The position numbers and the translations under genes are program-made. This document shows, piece after piece, positions 14,013 through 20,570 of a stretch of 20,570 bases of DNA. The notes below the pieces were generated by a model. It worked only from the letters and a program-made list of their open reading frames with translations, was not told the origin of the DNA and ran no database searches. Source of the DNA: CAADGL01 sp964643885 (GTDB lineage: Bacteria > Planctomycetota > Phycisphaerae > UBA1845 > Fen-1342); NCBI GenBank assembly GCA_964643885.1, contig CAZXUI010000080.1:1-20570 (forward strand), in the 5' to 3' direction. Positions within the stretch are counted from its first letter, which is position 1, and the number at the start of each line of letters is the position of its first letter.

Positions 14013-15554
14013 CTATTTGCCCTTCAGCTCGGCGGCGACGGCGGTGATCATCGCCTTGGCGTCGCCGAAGAGCATGACGGTGTTTTCCTTGAAAAAGAGC
14101 GGGTTCTCGATACCGGCGAAGCCGGGGTTGAGGCTGCGCTTGCAGACCATGACGGTCTTGCAGCGGTCGACCTCGAAGATCGGCATGCCGTATATCTGGC
14201 TGCCGGGGTTGTCGCGGGCGTCGGGGTTGACGACGTCATTCGCGCCGACCACCAGGGCGACGTCGATCTGCGGCATTTCGGAGTTCAGATCCAGATCGTG
14301 CAGCAGCTCGTAGGGCACATTCGCCTCGGCCAGCAGCACGTTCATGTGGCCGGGCATGCGGCCGGCGACGGGGTGGATCGCGTAGCGGACGTTGACGCCC
14401 TTCTCGGCCAGCAGGCGGGCCAGCTCGGCGACGGAATGCTGCGCCTGGGCGACGGCCATGCCGTAGCCGGGGACGATCACGACCGACTGGGCGGCCTCGA
14501 GCACCATGGCGGCCTCTTCGGCGTCCATCTTGCGGACGGTCAGGCCCTCGCGGGCCTGCGTGCCGCCGGCCGCAGCGGTGTCCTGGCCGAAACCGCCGGC
14601 CAGGACGTTGATCAGCGAGCGGTCCATGGCCTTGCACATGATGTTCGTCAGGATCAGGCCGGAGGCGCCGACGAGCGAGCCGCTGACGATCAGGCCGTCG
14701 TTCTGAAGCACGAAGCCGGTGGCGCAGGCGGCCAGGCCGGAATAGGAGTTCAGCAGCGAGATGACGACGGGCATGTCCGCGCCGCCGATGGGCATGGTCA
14801 GCAGCACGCCCAGCGCACCGGCGATGAGCGTGATGAGGATCACGTAGAGCGAGCCGATGTTCTCCATGCGGTAGGCGGTGAGCAGTCCGATCAGCAGGAC
14901 GACGAGGATGCCGAGCACGAGGTTCAGCGGGTGCTGCATGGGAAAGACCAGCGGATTGCCGAGGCGCACGCCGCGGACCGAGATTCCTGCGAGCTTCCCA
15001 TAGGCGATGAGGCTGCCGGTGAGCGTGACCATGCCGATCAGCACGCTCAGGCCGATGGTCAGGCCGATGTCTGCCCGGAGCGGGTCGCCGCGCCAGTATT
15101 CGGCCAGCGCGACGACGGCGGAGGCCGCGCCGCCGGAGCCGTTGAAGAGCGCGACCATCTCGGGCATGCCGGTCATGGGCACGGTGCGGGCGGCGTAGGC
15201 GCCGATGCCCGTGCCGACGACGATGCCGGCGAGGATGGTGCCGATCGTCAGGCCGCCGGGGACGACGTCCGGCAGCGTGACGACGACGGCCAGGAGCATG
15301 CCGACGGCGGCGACGACGTTGCCGCGGCGGGCGGTGCGCGGCGACGAAAGCATCTTCAGGCCGAAGACGAACAGCACCGCCGCCACCATGTAGAGCAGGT
15401 AGGCGCCGAAGTCGACCATCGTGAAGCTGTGCAGAACGGAGGCCGCGGGCTCGCCGGCGTCGGCCGCGTGCAGGGCGGCGGGCTCTCCCGGCGGCGGGCC
15501 GCCGGCGGGCTGCGAAGGCTGGACCAGAAGCGACAGGATCGTCAGTAGGATCAT
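14013..15554 (-). CDS. pntB: NAD(P) transhydrogenase subunit beta
   Basis: This 513-residue membrane subunit of proton-translocating transhydrogenase transfers hydride between NAD(H) and NADP(H), coupled to proton flow. Residues from about 46 give the membrane domain, with MPEMVALFNGSGGAASAVVA (129-148), the proton-channel region. A soluble NADP(H)-binding domain III follows from about 335, with VIVPGYGMAVAQAQ (359-372, Rossmann turn), HPVAGRMPGHMNVLLAEANV, VVGANDVVNP and VCKRSLNPGFAGIENPLF (the KRS loop for the NADP phosphate). The N-terminus carries about 45 extra residues compared with E. coli or R. rubrum: a short hydrophobic helix and a Pro/Ala linker. The ATG at 15554 has AGAGGGA about ten bases upstream. 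A start at Met46 would give the usual length. It follows pntAB by 15 bp. Confidence 0.96.
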   Translation of the reverse strand: MILLTILSLLVQPSQPAGGPPPGEPAALHAADAGEPAASVLHSFTMVDFGAYLLYMVAAVLFVFGLKMLSSPRTARRGNVVAAVGMLLAVVVTLPDVVPGGLTIGTILAGIVVGTGIGAYAARTVPMTGMPEMVALFNGSGGAASAVVALAEYWRGDPLRADIGLTIGLSVLIGMVTLTGSLIAYGKLAGISVRGVRLGNPLVFPMQHPLNLVLGILVVLLIGLLTAYRMENIGSLYVILITLIAGALGVLLTMPIGGADMPVVISLLNSYSGLAACATGFVLQNDGLIVSGSLVGASGLILTNIMCKAMDRSLINVLAGGFGQDTAAAGGTQAREGLTVRKMDAEEAAMVLEAAQSVVIVPGYGMAVAQAQHSVAELARLLAEKGVNVRYAIHPVAGRMPGHMNVLLAEANVPYELLHDLDLNSEMPQIDVALVVGANDVVNPDARDNPGSQIYGMPIFEVDRCKTVMVCKRSLNPGFAGIENPLFFKENTVMLFGDAKAMITAVAAELKGK

Positions 15555-15569
15555 GGGCGGCGATTCCCT

Positions 15570-15902
15570 CTACTTTCGCTTGAACATGGCGAGCATTCGG
15601 TCGGTGACGAGGAATCCGCCGACGACGTTGATCGTGGCGAAGACGACGGCGAGGAAGCCGAAGATCACGTTGATCCAGCGGCGGCCCTCGCCGAAATCCG
15701 CGCCGGCCACGAGCAGGGCGCCGACGATGGTGATGCCGGAGATCGCGTTGGAGCCGGACATCAGCGGCGTGTGCAGCGTGGGCGGCACCTTGGAGATCAC
15801 CTCGAAGCCGAGCAGGATCGCCAGGATGAAGACGCCCAGGCTCGACGCGAGGGGGAAGAGAAAGCTGCCCGTTTCGTGCTGCGCGAGAACCAGCTCGATC
15901 AT
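15570..15902 (-). CDS. pntAB: NAD(P) transhydrogenase subunit alpha part 2 (membrane)
   Basis: This 110-residue integral membrane subunit forms the small part of the proton channel in the three-gene transhydrogenase. Three hydrophobic helices are visible (about 17-35, 53-70 and 78-99). The conserved stretch KVPPTLHTPLMSGSNAISGI (38-57) is the family signature. In E. coli this segment is fused to the NAD-binding part, and here it is separate, as in Rhodospirillum rubrum. Its ATG overlaps the pntAA stop in an ATGA overlap (15899-15902), so translation is coupled and subunit amounts should be matched. Confidence 0.96.
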   Translation of the reverse strand: MIELVLAQHETGSFLFPLASSLGVFILAILLGFEVISKVPPTLHTPLMSGSNAISGITIVGALLVAGADFGEGRRWINVIFGFLAVVFATINVVGGFLVTDRMLAMFKRK

Positions 15903-17059
15903 TTCTGTACACCGCCTTCCAGCGCCTTGCGGGCGCCTTCGTGAACGACCTTGCCGTCGTGAGTGACCAGCGCGCCTTTCAGAATCTCGTCGTTGAGGTC
16001 GAGGTTGAACTTGCCGTCCTTCCAGAACTCCTGCACGAAGCTCGTCAGATTCCGCGAGTAGAGCATGCTCGCGTGCAGCGGCATCGTGGCGGGGATATTC
16101 AGCGGGCCGCAGATCTTCACGCCGTGCTCGACCACCGTCCGGCCGGGCTGCGTCAGCTCGCAGTTGCCGCCGGCCTCCGCGGCCAGGTCGATGATCACCG
16201 AGCCGGGCCGCATGTGGCGGACCATCTCCGCGCTGATCAGCCTGGGCGCCTTGACGCCGCCGATCAGTGCCGTCGTGATGACCACGTCATTGGCGGCGCA
16301 CTGCGCGGCGATCAGCTCGCCCTGCTTGCGATAGAACTCCTGCGAGAGCTCCCGGGCATAGCCGCCGGCGTCCTGGGCGGCTTCGGCCGTCTCCACGCCG
16401 ACGAACTTGGCGCCGAGACTCTCGACCTGCTCCTTGACGACCGGCCGCGTGTCCGTGGCGCAGACATTCGCGCCCAGGCGGCGGGCCGTGGCGATCGCCT
16501 GCAAGCCGGCCACGCCGGCGCCGATGACGAAGACCTTGGCGGCGAAGACCGTGCCGGCCGCGGTCATGAACATGGGGAAGTACTTGGGCAGCTCGAGCGC
16601 GGCGATCAGCACGGCCTTGTACCCGCCGATGTTGGCCTGCGAGCTGAGCGTGTCCATCGCCTGGGCCTTGGTCGTGCGCGGGATGCAATCGGTGCTGAAG
16701 GCGGTCACGCCGCGCTCGGCCAGCAGCTTGACCGCGTCGAGATTGCGCGTGGGCAGCAGCGTCGTCAGCAGCATCGCCCCCTTGCGCAGCAGCTCCGCTT
16801 CGTGCCGGCCGACGCTTTCATTGCGGATCGGCGCCTGGATTTTGAGCACGAGGTCGGCCGAGCCGAGCAGGCCGACCAGGTCGGTCTCGAGCTTCGCGCC
16901 GGCCTGCTGATATTCTTCGTCGGAGATGTAGGCATTCGTGCCGGCCCCGGACTCGATGGCGATCTCGATGCCGGCCTTCGTCAGCCGTTTGCAGGACTCG
17001 GGCACGAGCGCGACACGGTGCTCGCCGTCCACGATCTCCCTGGGAACCGCGATCTTCAT
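15899..17059 (-). CDS. pntAA: NAD(P) transhydrogenase subunit alpha part 1 (NAD-binding)
   Basis: This 386-residue soluble domain I binds NAD(H). The N-terminus KIAVPREIVDGEHRVALVPE is typical of the alanine dehydrogenase/PNT family. The loop IPRTTKAQAMDTLSSQANIG (127-146) contains the Arg, Gln and Asp (128, 133, 136) that hold the nicotinamide. VIGAGVAGLQAIATARRLGA (178-197) is the Rossmann turn, ending in a Asp-containing strand (TDTRP) that fits NAD over NADP. GGYARELSQEFYRKQ (232-246) is the mobile loop. The ATG at 17059 has GAGGTG upstream. Longer frames give a tail unlike the family and extend through the likely promoter. It is the first gene of the pntAA-pntAB-pntB operon, with a candidate promoter about 70 bp upstream. 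Confidence 0.97.
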   Translation of the reverse strand: MKIAVPREIVDGEHRVALVPESCKRLTKAGIEIAIESGAGTNAYISDEEYQQAGAKLETDLVGLLGSADLVLKIQAPIRNESVGRHEAELLRKGAMLLTTLLPTRNLDAVKLLAERGVTAFSTDCIPRTTKAQAMDTLSSQANIGGYKAVLIAALELPKYFPMFMTAAGTVFAAKVFVIGAGVAGLQAIATARRLGANVCATDTRPVVKEQVESLGAKFVGVETAEAAQDAGGYARELSQEFYRKQGELIAAQCAANDVVITTALIGGVKAPRLISAEMVRHMRPGSVIIDLAAEAGGNCELTQPGRTVVEHGVKICGPLNIPATMPLHASMLYSRNLTSFVQEFWKDGKFNLDLNDEILKGALVTHDGKVVHEGARKALEGGVQK

Positions 17060-17129
17060 ATTCACCTCGCAACCCTTAGGACGCCGGCGCGACCGCAGCG
17101 CGGTATCCGGGGGATGAATGGGGACCCGG

Positions 17130-17157
17130 AGTCTAGCACGCTCGCTTGGGCAAGCAA
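17130..17157 (-). promoter_or_regulatory. Candidate promoter of the pnt operon with an overlapping dyad
   Basis: On the minus strand TTGCTT (17152-17157) and TAGACT (17130-17135) are 16 bp apart, and TGC directly precedes the -10 (extended -10). The perfect dyad GCTTG GG CAAGC (17144-17155, written on the plus strand) covers most of the -35 and half of the spacer, as a repressor or redox-regulator site would. The predicted start near 17123 leaves a leader of about 64 bases to pntAA. Confidence 0.5.
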
Positions 17158-17276
17158 TCCCCGTGCCGGAGAGACTCCGCGCATGACGCAAACCGCTCCG
17201 TGTCGCTCGGGCTGCAATTTCAGCGCCACAGTCGGAAGGAATCGACCCAGGCAGGCGGCCACTTGAATGACGCGGG

Positions 17277-17891
17277 TCACTCCGAGCGGTAGAGGCCGTG
17301 CGAATCAATGAACCGGCGGACCGATTCGGGGACGAGGTAGCGGATGTCGCGGCCCGCAGCGACGCGGCGGCGGATGTCGGTCGCGGAGATGTCGATCAGC
17401 GGGGTCTCCAGGATGTGGCTGCGAATTCGCGCCAGCCCCGCCGACGAGACGAGCTGCGCCAGCTCCGCCAGCTCGCCGGGCTCGAAGCCGGTCCGGGCCG
17501 CGGTAACCAGCGTGACCTCTTCGGCCAGCTCGCCGATGTGATACCAGGTCGCAAGCTCGAGCAGGCTGTCGGCGCCGATCAGCCAGAACAGCTCGGCCGC
17601 AGGCTCGCTGCGGCGCACCTCGCGGACGGTCAGGAGCGTGTAGTTCGGGCCGGAGCGGTTCAGCTCCAGCTCGCTCACTTCGAAGAGCGGATCACCCCGG
17701 ACCGCCAGGCGGCACATCTCGGCCCGGACCTGCGGCGGGCTCAGACGGAGGTCGCGCTTATGCGGCGGCTGGGAAGAGGGTATCAGCACGACGCGCGGAA
17801 TCGAAAGCAGCTCCGCCGCACAGCGCGCCGCGATCAGATGACCATGGTGGATCGGGTCGAACGAACCGCCGAACAGGAGAATCTTCGACAA
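17277..17891 (-). CDS. nadD: Nicotinate-nucleotide adenylyltransferase
   Basis: This cytoplasmic enzyme of NAD synthesis joins nicotinate mononucleotide and ATP to nicotinate adenine dinucleotide. The 204 residues carry the nucleotidyltransferase signature GGSFDPIHHGHL (8-19), PSSQPPHKRD, LFWLIGADSLLELATWYHIG and the C-terminal ISATDIRRR loop (the ISxTxxR motif). Length and motifs are fully typical. The start is a TTG at 17891. No better start fits the conserved N-terminus, and the ribosome site ahead of it is weak, so expression may depend on the upstream gene 33 bp away. It is followed by the pnt operon, which uses the product pathway's NAD. Confidence 0.95.
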   Translation of the reverse strand: MSKILLFGGSFDPIHHGHLIAARCAAELLSIPRVVLIPSSQPPHKRDLRLSPPQVRAEMCRLAVRGDPLFEVSELELNRSGPNYTLLTVREVRRSEPAAELFWLIGADSLLELATWYHIGELAEEVTLVTAARTGFEPGELAELAQLVSSAGLARIRSHILETPLIDISATDIRRRVAAGRDIRYLVPESVRRFIDSHGLYRSE

Positions 17892-17924
17892 CCGCAGCGG
17901 CCCCGCCTCGGGCGACGTCTTGAA

Positions 17925-18593
17925 TCAGGCCACGTCGCGCCGCTCGAGCGCCGCGTCGAGCCTGGGAACCAGTGCCCGTATTTCAGTCAGCCGGGGATGG
18001 ATGTGCAAGGCGCGGCGATAGTGCCGCAGGGCCGACACCAGATCGTCCTGCTCCACCGCCACGTGCCCGAGTCCGGCCGCGGCGGCGTAGTGCAGCGAGT
18101 TCAGCCGCAGCGCCTCGCCATAGTACTGAGCGGCGCGGTCGAGATCCTCGGCGGCATGGAAGACCGTCGCGAGCTGATGATACGGCTCGGCGAAGGTCGG
18201 CTCGCTCTGTGTCAGAGCCTGGAGGATGGCGACCGCCTGCGACGTCTGTTCGGCTTGCAGGTGAGACACGGCCAGCCGGAGTTGCTCGTTGCCGTCGTCG
18301 CTGCCGGCCCGCATCCAGACGCTCCAGAGGGCGTCCTCCGCGGCCCGGACGACGGCCGGCTCCGCGTGGCCGAGCAGGGCGGTCAGGTTCGCGTTCTGCC
18401 GCATTGTGCCGATCAGGCCGAGGCAGCGGGCGGCCAGCTCGACGACGGCGGATTCCTCGCTACCGAGCAGTTCGGCCAGGCGCGGAGCGGGCCAGCCGGA
18501 CCAGAGACGGCGGAGCGCCTCTGCGGTGTCGCCCTGTGCCAGCGGCGCGGTCAACGCCTGCACGAAGCAGATTTCATCCGGCGAGCCTCTCAA
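17925..18593 (-). CDS. HEAT/TPR-repeat protein, unknown function
   Basis: This 222-residue soluble protein is made of helix pairs. The N-terminal half (about 20-95) has HEAT-like character (EESAVVELAARCLGLIG, EPAVVRAAEDALWSVW). The C-terminal half has three TPR units (QTSQAVAILQALTQSEPTFA, EDLDRAAQYYGEALRLNSLH, DDLVSALRHYRRALHIHPRL). No catalytic motif or export signal is seen. It is likely a protein-interaction module. The start is TTG at 18593, supported by GAGGAG eight bases upstream. nadD begins 33 bp after its stop, so the two probably share a transcript. Confidence 0.82.
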   Translation of the reverse strand: MRGSPDEICFVQALTAPLAQGDTAEALRRLWSGWPAPRLAELLGSEESAVVELAARCLGLIGTMRQNANLTALLGHAEPAVVRAAEDALWSVWMRAGSDDGNEQLRLAVSHLQAEQTSQAVAILQALTQSEPTFAEPYHQLATVFHAAEDLDRAAQYYGEALRLNSLHYAAAAGLGHVAVEQDDLVSALRHYRRALHIHPRLTEIRALVPRLDAALERRDVA

Positions 18594-18732
18594 GGCTCAA
18601 ACTCCTCTATGGACTCGATCAGAACCGCAGCGCTCTGCCAGAACCCCGAAGCTGCGTCGCGCTCGAACGGCGAAATGGGCCGAGCGACGAGGGGTGGATG
18701 GAGCAATCCCGCTCTCAGGAAGCCCAACCGCC

Positions 18733-18768
18733 CTATCGTACGATAGCCGTGGCCGCGGGACGGGTCAA
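18733..18768 (-). promoter_or_regulatory. Promoter of the TPR-nadD genes with a 14 bp palindrome over the -10
   Basis: On the minus strand TTGACC (18763-18768) and TATCGT (18740-18745) are exactly 17 bp apart. The -10 lies inside the perfect palindrome CTATCGTACGATAG (18733-18746), which has no loop bases and stands out from the GC-rich surroundings. This is the geometry expected for a repressor operator covering the -10 box. The start would be near 18733, with a leader of about 140 bases. Confidence 0.55.
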
Positions 18769-18867
18769 CGGGATTCACCGGCGCGCGGCCGCCCCGGCGG
18801 GGCGAAAACCGCCCCGGTCCGAAAAACCGCGGGATCCGTGCGGGGGGTCTCGCTTGCGCGCCGGCTG

Positions 18868-18899
18868 GCCGCCCGGCGATGTCGCAGAAACCGGGCGGC
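18868..18899 (-). terminator. Hairpin downstream of the sigma-factor gene
   Basis: A perfect 9 bp stem GCCGCCCGG/CCGGGCGGC (18868-18876 with 18891-18899) with a 14-base loop begins 16 bp after the sigma-factor stop. It lacks a T-run on either strand, so it may be a termination or RNA-stabilising structure. Confidence 0.4.
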
Positions 18900-18914
18900 G
18901 GGCCGGGGTGATGG

Positions 18915-19928
18915 TCAGGCCGTGAGCAACCCGTCGTCGAGCGCCAGGCGGAGCTTGGTAAGGGCCTTGTTCTGGATCTGGCGCACGCGCTCCTTGGTAA
19001 CGCCGATCATTTCCCCTACCTGCTCGAGGGTCTTGGCACGCCCGGGCGCGGAGCCGTTATCCGACGGGCTCTCGTCCAGGGCGAAGCGTGCCCGGATGAC
19101 CTGCTGCTCGACATCGTTGAGGTTGGCCAGGTTCTGTCCCAGGATGGTCTTGAGTTCGTGCACGCAGTTGTCCTCAGCGTCTCGGCGCCTCTTGTCCAGT
19201 TGGTCGCTTTTCTCGAGCGTCGGATCGAACTCGGTCGGAAAGTACCCGCGGTAGCGAGCGACGCGTGTGGCCACGCGTGAGAAGCTCTTGAGGATGGCGC
19301 GGCAGGCGTAGGTGCTGAACTTGTAGCCGCGCGAGCAATCGAACTTGTCGACGCTCCGCAACAGCGCCAGGTTGCCCTCGCTGACGAGGTCGGAAAGGTC
19401 GATGTTCGTGATCTTCGTGCGGCGGGCCATGGCCAGGACCAGCGGCACGTTGTAGCGGATCAGGTCGTTGCGCGCGTCGCGGACGATGCGCTCCCAATGC
19501 AAGAGCTGGCGCGTCGTGGCGGCATCCAGCCGGCCGCCGCCGACGTCTTCGAGAATCCGCAGCACGCGATAGCGGGCGTAGTTGAAGCGCAGGAAGAGGT
19601 GCCGCTCCTGCTCGACGTTGAGCGAGCCGATCTCTGGCGCGAGCAGGTCGGCGCCGCTGTCGTCATTGCGCGGGCGGCGCTTCGGACGGCGCACAACCGT
19701 GCCGAATCGCGACAGATCGAGCGATCCACCGAAACGCTCTTCGGCATCGGGCTTGAGAAACTCGTCGTTGAAAACGCACTGGGCACTTTCGCTCAAGCGC
19801 TGCTTGAGAAGCCGCCGGTCGGATTCGGACAGCCGCTGCATCACGGCGCCCGGCGGCGGCTGGGCCACGGGTCCCAGCTTGCGCACCTCGGTCTGCGTCT
19901 CGGCCTTCGTGCATGGCGACATGGCCAT
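18915..19928 (-). CDS. Sigma-70 family RNA polymerase sigma factor lacking region 3
   Basis: This 337-residue promoter-recognition subunit has a non-conserved N-terminus (1-95), then region-1.2-like text (LLAPEIGSLNVEQERHLFLR, 95-114). Region 2 (154-220) holds DLVSEGNLALLRSVDKFD and GYKFSTYACRAILKSFSRVA, the core-binding and -10-recognition parts. Region 4 (about 262-327) holds TLEQVGEMIGVTKERVRQIQ, the -35-reading helix-turn-helix. Between them there are only about 40 residues, mostly charged, where group 1-3 factors have region 3. Region 4 also carries a small Ser/Gly/Pro-rich insert (287-298). The length and region 1.2 exclude an ECF factor. It resembles a specialised alternative type. The ATG at 19928 has AGGGGA four to five bases and GAGGAG about eleven bases upstream. 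Confidence 0.93.
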   Translation of the reverse strand: MAMSPCTKAETQTEVRKLGPVAQPPPGAVMQRLSESDRRLLKQRLSESAQCVFNDEFLKPDAEERFGGSLDLSRFGTVVRRPKRRPRNDDSGADLLAPEIGSLNVEQERHLFLRFNYARYRVLRILEDVGGGRLDAATTRQLLHWERIVRDARNDLIRYNVPLVLAMARRTKITNIDLSDLVSEGNLALLRSVDKFDCSRGYKFSTYACRAILKSFSRVATRVARYRGYFPTEFDPTLEKSDQLDKRRRDAEDNCVHELKTILGQNLANLNDVEQQVIRARFALDESPSDNGSAPGRAKTLEQVGEMIGVTKERVRQIQNKALTKLRLALDDGLLTA

Positions 19929-20232
19929 CGCTTCCCCTGCTCCTCTCCCGAGCCGGCACAGACAGACCGTCCCCGGGGTCCCATGGCCGCGCCTAAGCGA
20001 CGGCGAGGGACGAAATTACAGAAACGCCGGATCGACCGGCCTCGAAACGAAACGGCAGTAATACGGGAACCAGACGCGCGACACTGGGGGGAGCAATCCA
20101 GCGTTCACGTCACACGTCGGTACCTAAGGGAGCCACTGGCAGTATAGCGTACACCTGGGTGTCGAGCAAGACAAAGGTCAAGTCCGGGCCGCAAAATTTG
20201 CTGTAAATCCCCTGCTGCCGATAAGCTATGAA
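19929..20232 (-). promoter_or_regulatory. Long leader and upstream region of the sigma-factor gene
   Basis: This 304 bp gap separates the MacB-type gene from the sigma gene. No small gene is convincing. The promoter at 20141-20169 predicts a leader of about 205 bases before the ATG, long enough for leader-based control. A dyad GCAAA A TTTGC (20191-20201) lies upstream of the -35 in AT-rich DNA, in an UP-element or activator-like position. TTGACC at 20176-20181 is a second possible -35, but no -10 is suitably spaced for it. Confidence 0.4.
20141..20169 (-). promoter_or_regulatory. Promoter of the sigma-factor gene with a dyad in the spacer
   Basis: On the minus strand TTGCTC (20164-20169) and TATACT (20141-20146, five of six consensus bases) are exactly 17 bp apart. 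The spacer contains the perfect dyad ACACC TG GGTGT (20151-20162). This is the best promoter match in the window. Its dyad suggests a bound regulator, perhaps autoregulation. Confidence 0.6.
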
Positions 20233-20570
20233 CTATTCGCGCCGCAGGGCCTCGATCGGGTCAAGCGCCGCCGCGGCCCGGGCCGGATACAGTCCGAAGG
20301 AAATGCCGACCGCCGCCGAGACCAGGAAGCTCAGAATCACCCCCCACCACGGAACGATCGTCTGAAAATCGACGAACCACGTCGCCGCCTTGGCAAAGCC
20401 GATGCCGACGACGATCCCGATGATCCCGCCTGAGATGCTCAGGATCAGCGTCTCCACCAGGAACTGGGCCGTGATGTGGTACCTCTTGGCCCCCAGAGCC
20501 CGCCGGATGCCGATCTCGCGCGTCCGCTCGGTCACCGACGCCAGCATGATGTTCATGATGCCGATGCCGC
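20233..20570 (-). CDS. MacB/FtsX-type ABC transporter permease, C-terminal part only
   Basis: This is the 3' end of a gene that begins beyond the window edge. The readable 112 or so codons run GIGIMNIMLASVTERTREIG, then IRRALGAKRYHITAQFLVET, the conserved cytoplasmic segment after the third-last helix of MacB-type permeases. Two membrane helices follow (LILSISGGIIGIVVGIGFAK, then WWGVILSFLVSAAVGISFGL), and the protein ends PARAAAALDPIEALRRE, a typical family ending. Such proteins, with a MacB-type ATPase, drive export or mechanotransmission at the inner membrane. The frame is open to the window end, so 20570 is not the true start. Confidence 0.93.
   Translation of the reverse strand, partial: GIGIMNIMLASVTERTREIGIRRALGAKRYHITAQFLVETLILSISGGIIGIVVGIGFAKAATWFVDFQTIVPWWGVILSFLVSAAVGISFGLYPARAAAALDPIEALRRE

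Larger units (their letters stand above)
18594..18914. other. Gap between the sigma-factor gene and the TPR-protein gene
   Basis: This 321 bp gap has no supported gene. From the right it holds the sigma-gene hairpin (18868-18899), a 7 bp stem CGGGGCG/CGCCCCG near 18796-18815, the TPR-gene promoter with its palindrome (18733-18768), and about 140 bp of leader. A 62-codon frame on the minus strand (18590-18778) is rejected because its GTG lies upstream of the predicted transcription start. Confidence 0.6.

Noticed and set aside
14236..15912. 558-codon minus-strand frame over pntB and pntAB
   Set aside because: Frame-shifted shadow of well-recognised transhydrogenase genes.
18590..18778. 62-codon minus-strand frame ending in an overlap with the TPR-protein start
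   Set aside because: Its GTG lies in the promoter spacer, upstream of the predicted transcription start, and it uses atypical codons (AGA, ATA, TTG).

Overview
This 20.6 kb window is GC-rich and tightly packed. It reads as a bacterial chromosome segment. The mix of genes suggests Planctomycetota (possibly Phycisphaerae-like): a basic HU protein with an N-terminal tail, an orphan UVR-motif protein, a large secreted DUF3352-like/TPR protein, a sigma factor of unusual layout, and a three-gene proton-pumping transhydrogenase. This placement is inference from gene style. No rRNA or tRNA gene is visible to confirm it.

Layout. (1) Positions 1-4836 hold a minus-strand peptide-transport region: an OppA-type binding protein, a repeat-rich gap, a CPBP intramembrane protease, a 51-residue membrane protein and an OppB-type permease. 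The last three are translationally coupled or nearly so. (2) Two arrays of a 25-29 bp unit built on the palindrome GACCGGTC lie just downstream of oppB (1-222) and of the secreted TPR protein (within 4532-4836). They share the same end sequence, and the second forms a 305 bp element with perfect 25 bp terminal inverted repeats. (3) Positions 4874-12183 hold the secreted DUF3352-like/TPR protein, then a gamma-carbonic-anhydrase-like protein and an AI-2E-family membrane protein on the plus strand, a membrane GT2 glycosyltransferase on the minus strand, and a divergent LOG-family protein on the plus strand. (4) Positions 12241-13961 hold the HU protein gene, a UVR-motif protein and very GC-rich palindromes. 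(5) Positions 14013-18593 form a minus-strand NAD(P) block: a HEAT/TPR protein, nadD, pntAA, pntAB and pntB. NadD makes the NAD precursor and PntAA/AB/B couples NAD(H)/NADP(H) exchange to the proton gradient. (6) Positions 18915-20570 hold a sigma-70 family factor with a long leader and the 3' end of a MacB/FtsX-type ABC permease cut by the window edge.

Several promoters of ordinary -35/-10 type can be read by eye. In three of them (upstream of pntAA, of the TPR-nadD pair and of the sigma gene) a short perfect dyad overlaps the spacer or the -10 box, which suggests regulated transcription. The most unusual material is the GACCGGTC repeat family, the small membrane protein between the CPBP protease and OppB, and these promoter dyads. 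No CRISPR array, transposase, phage gene or defence system is visible.
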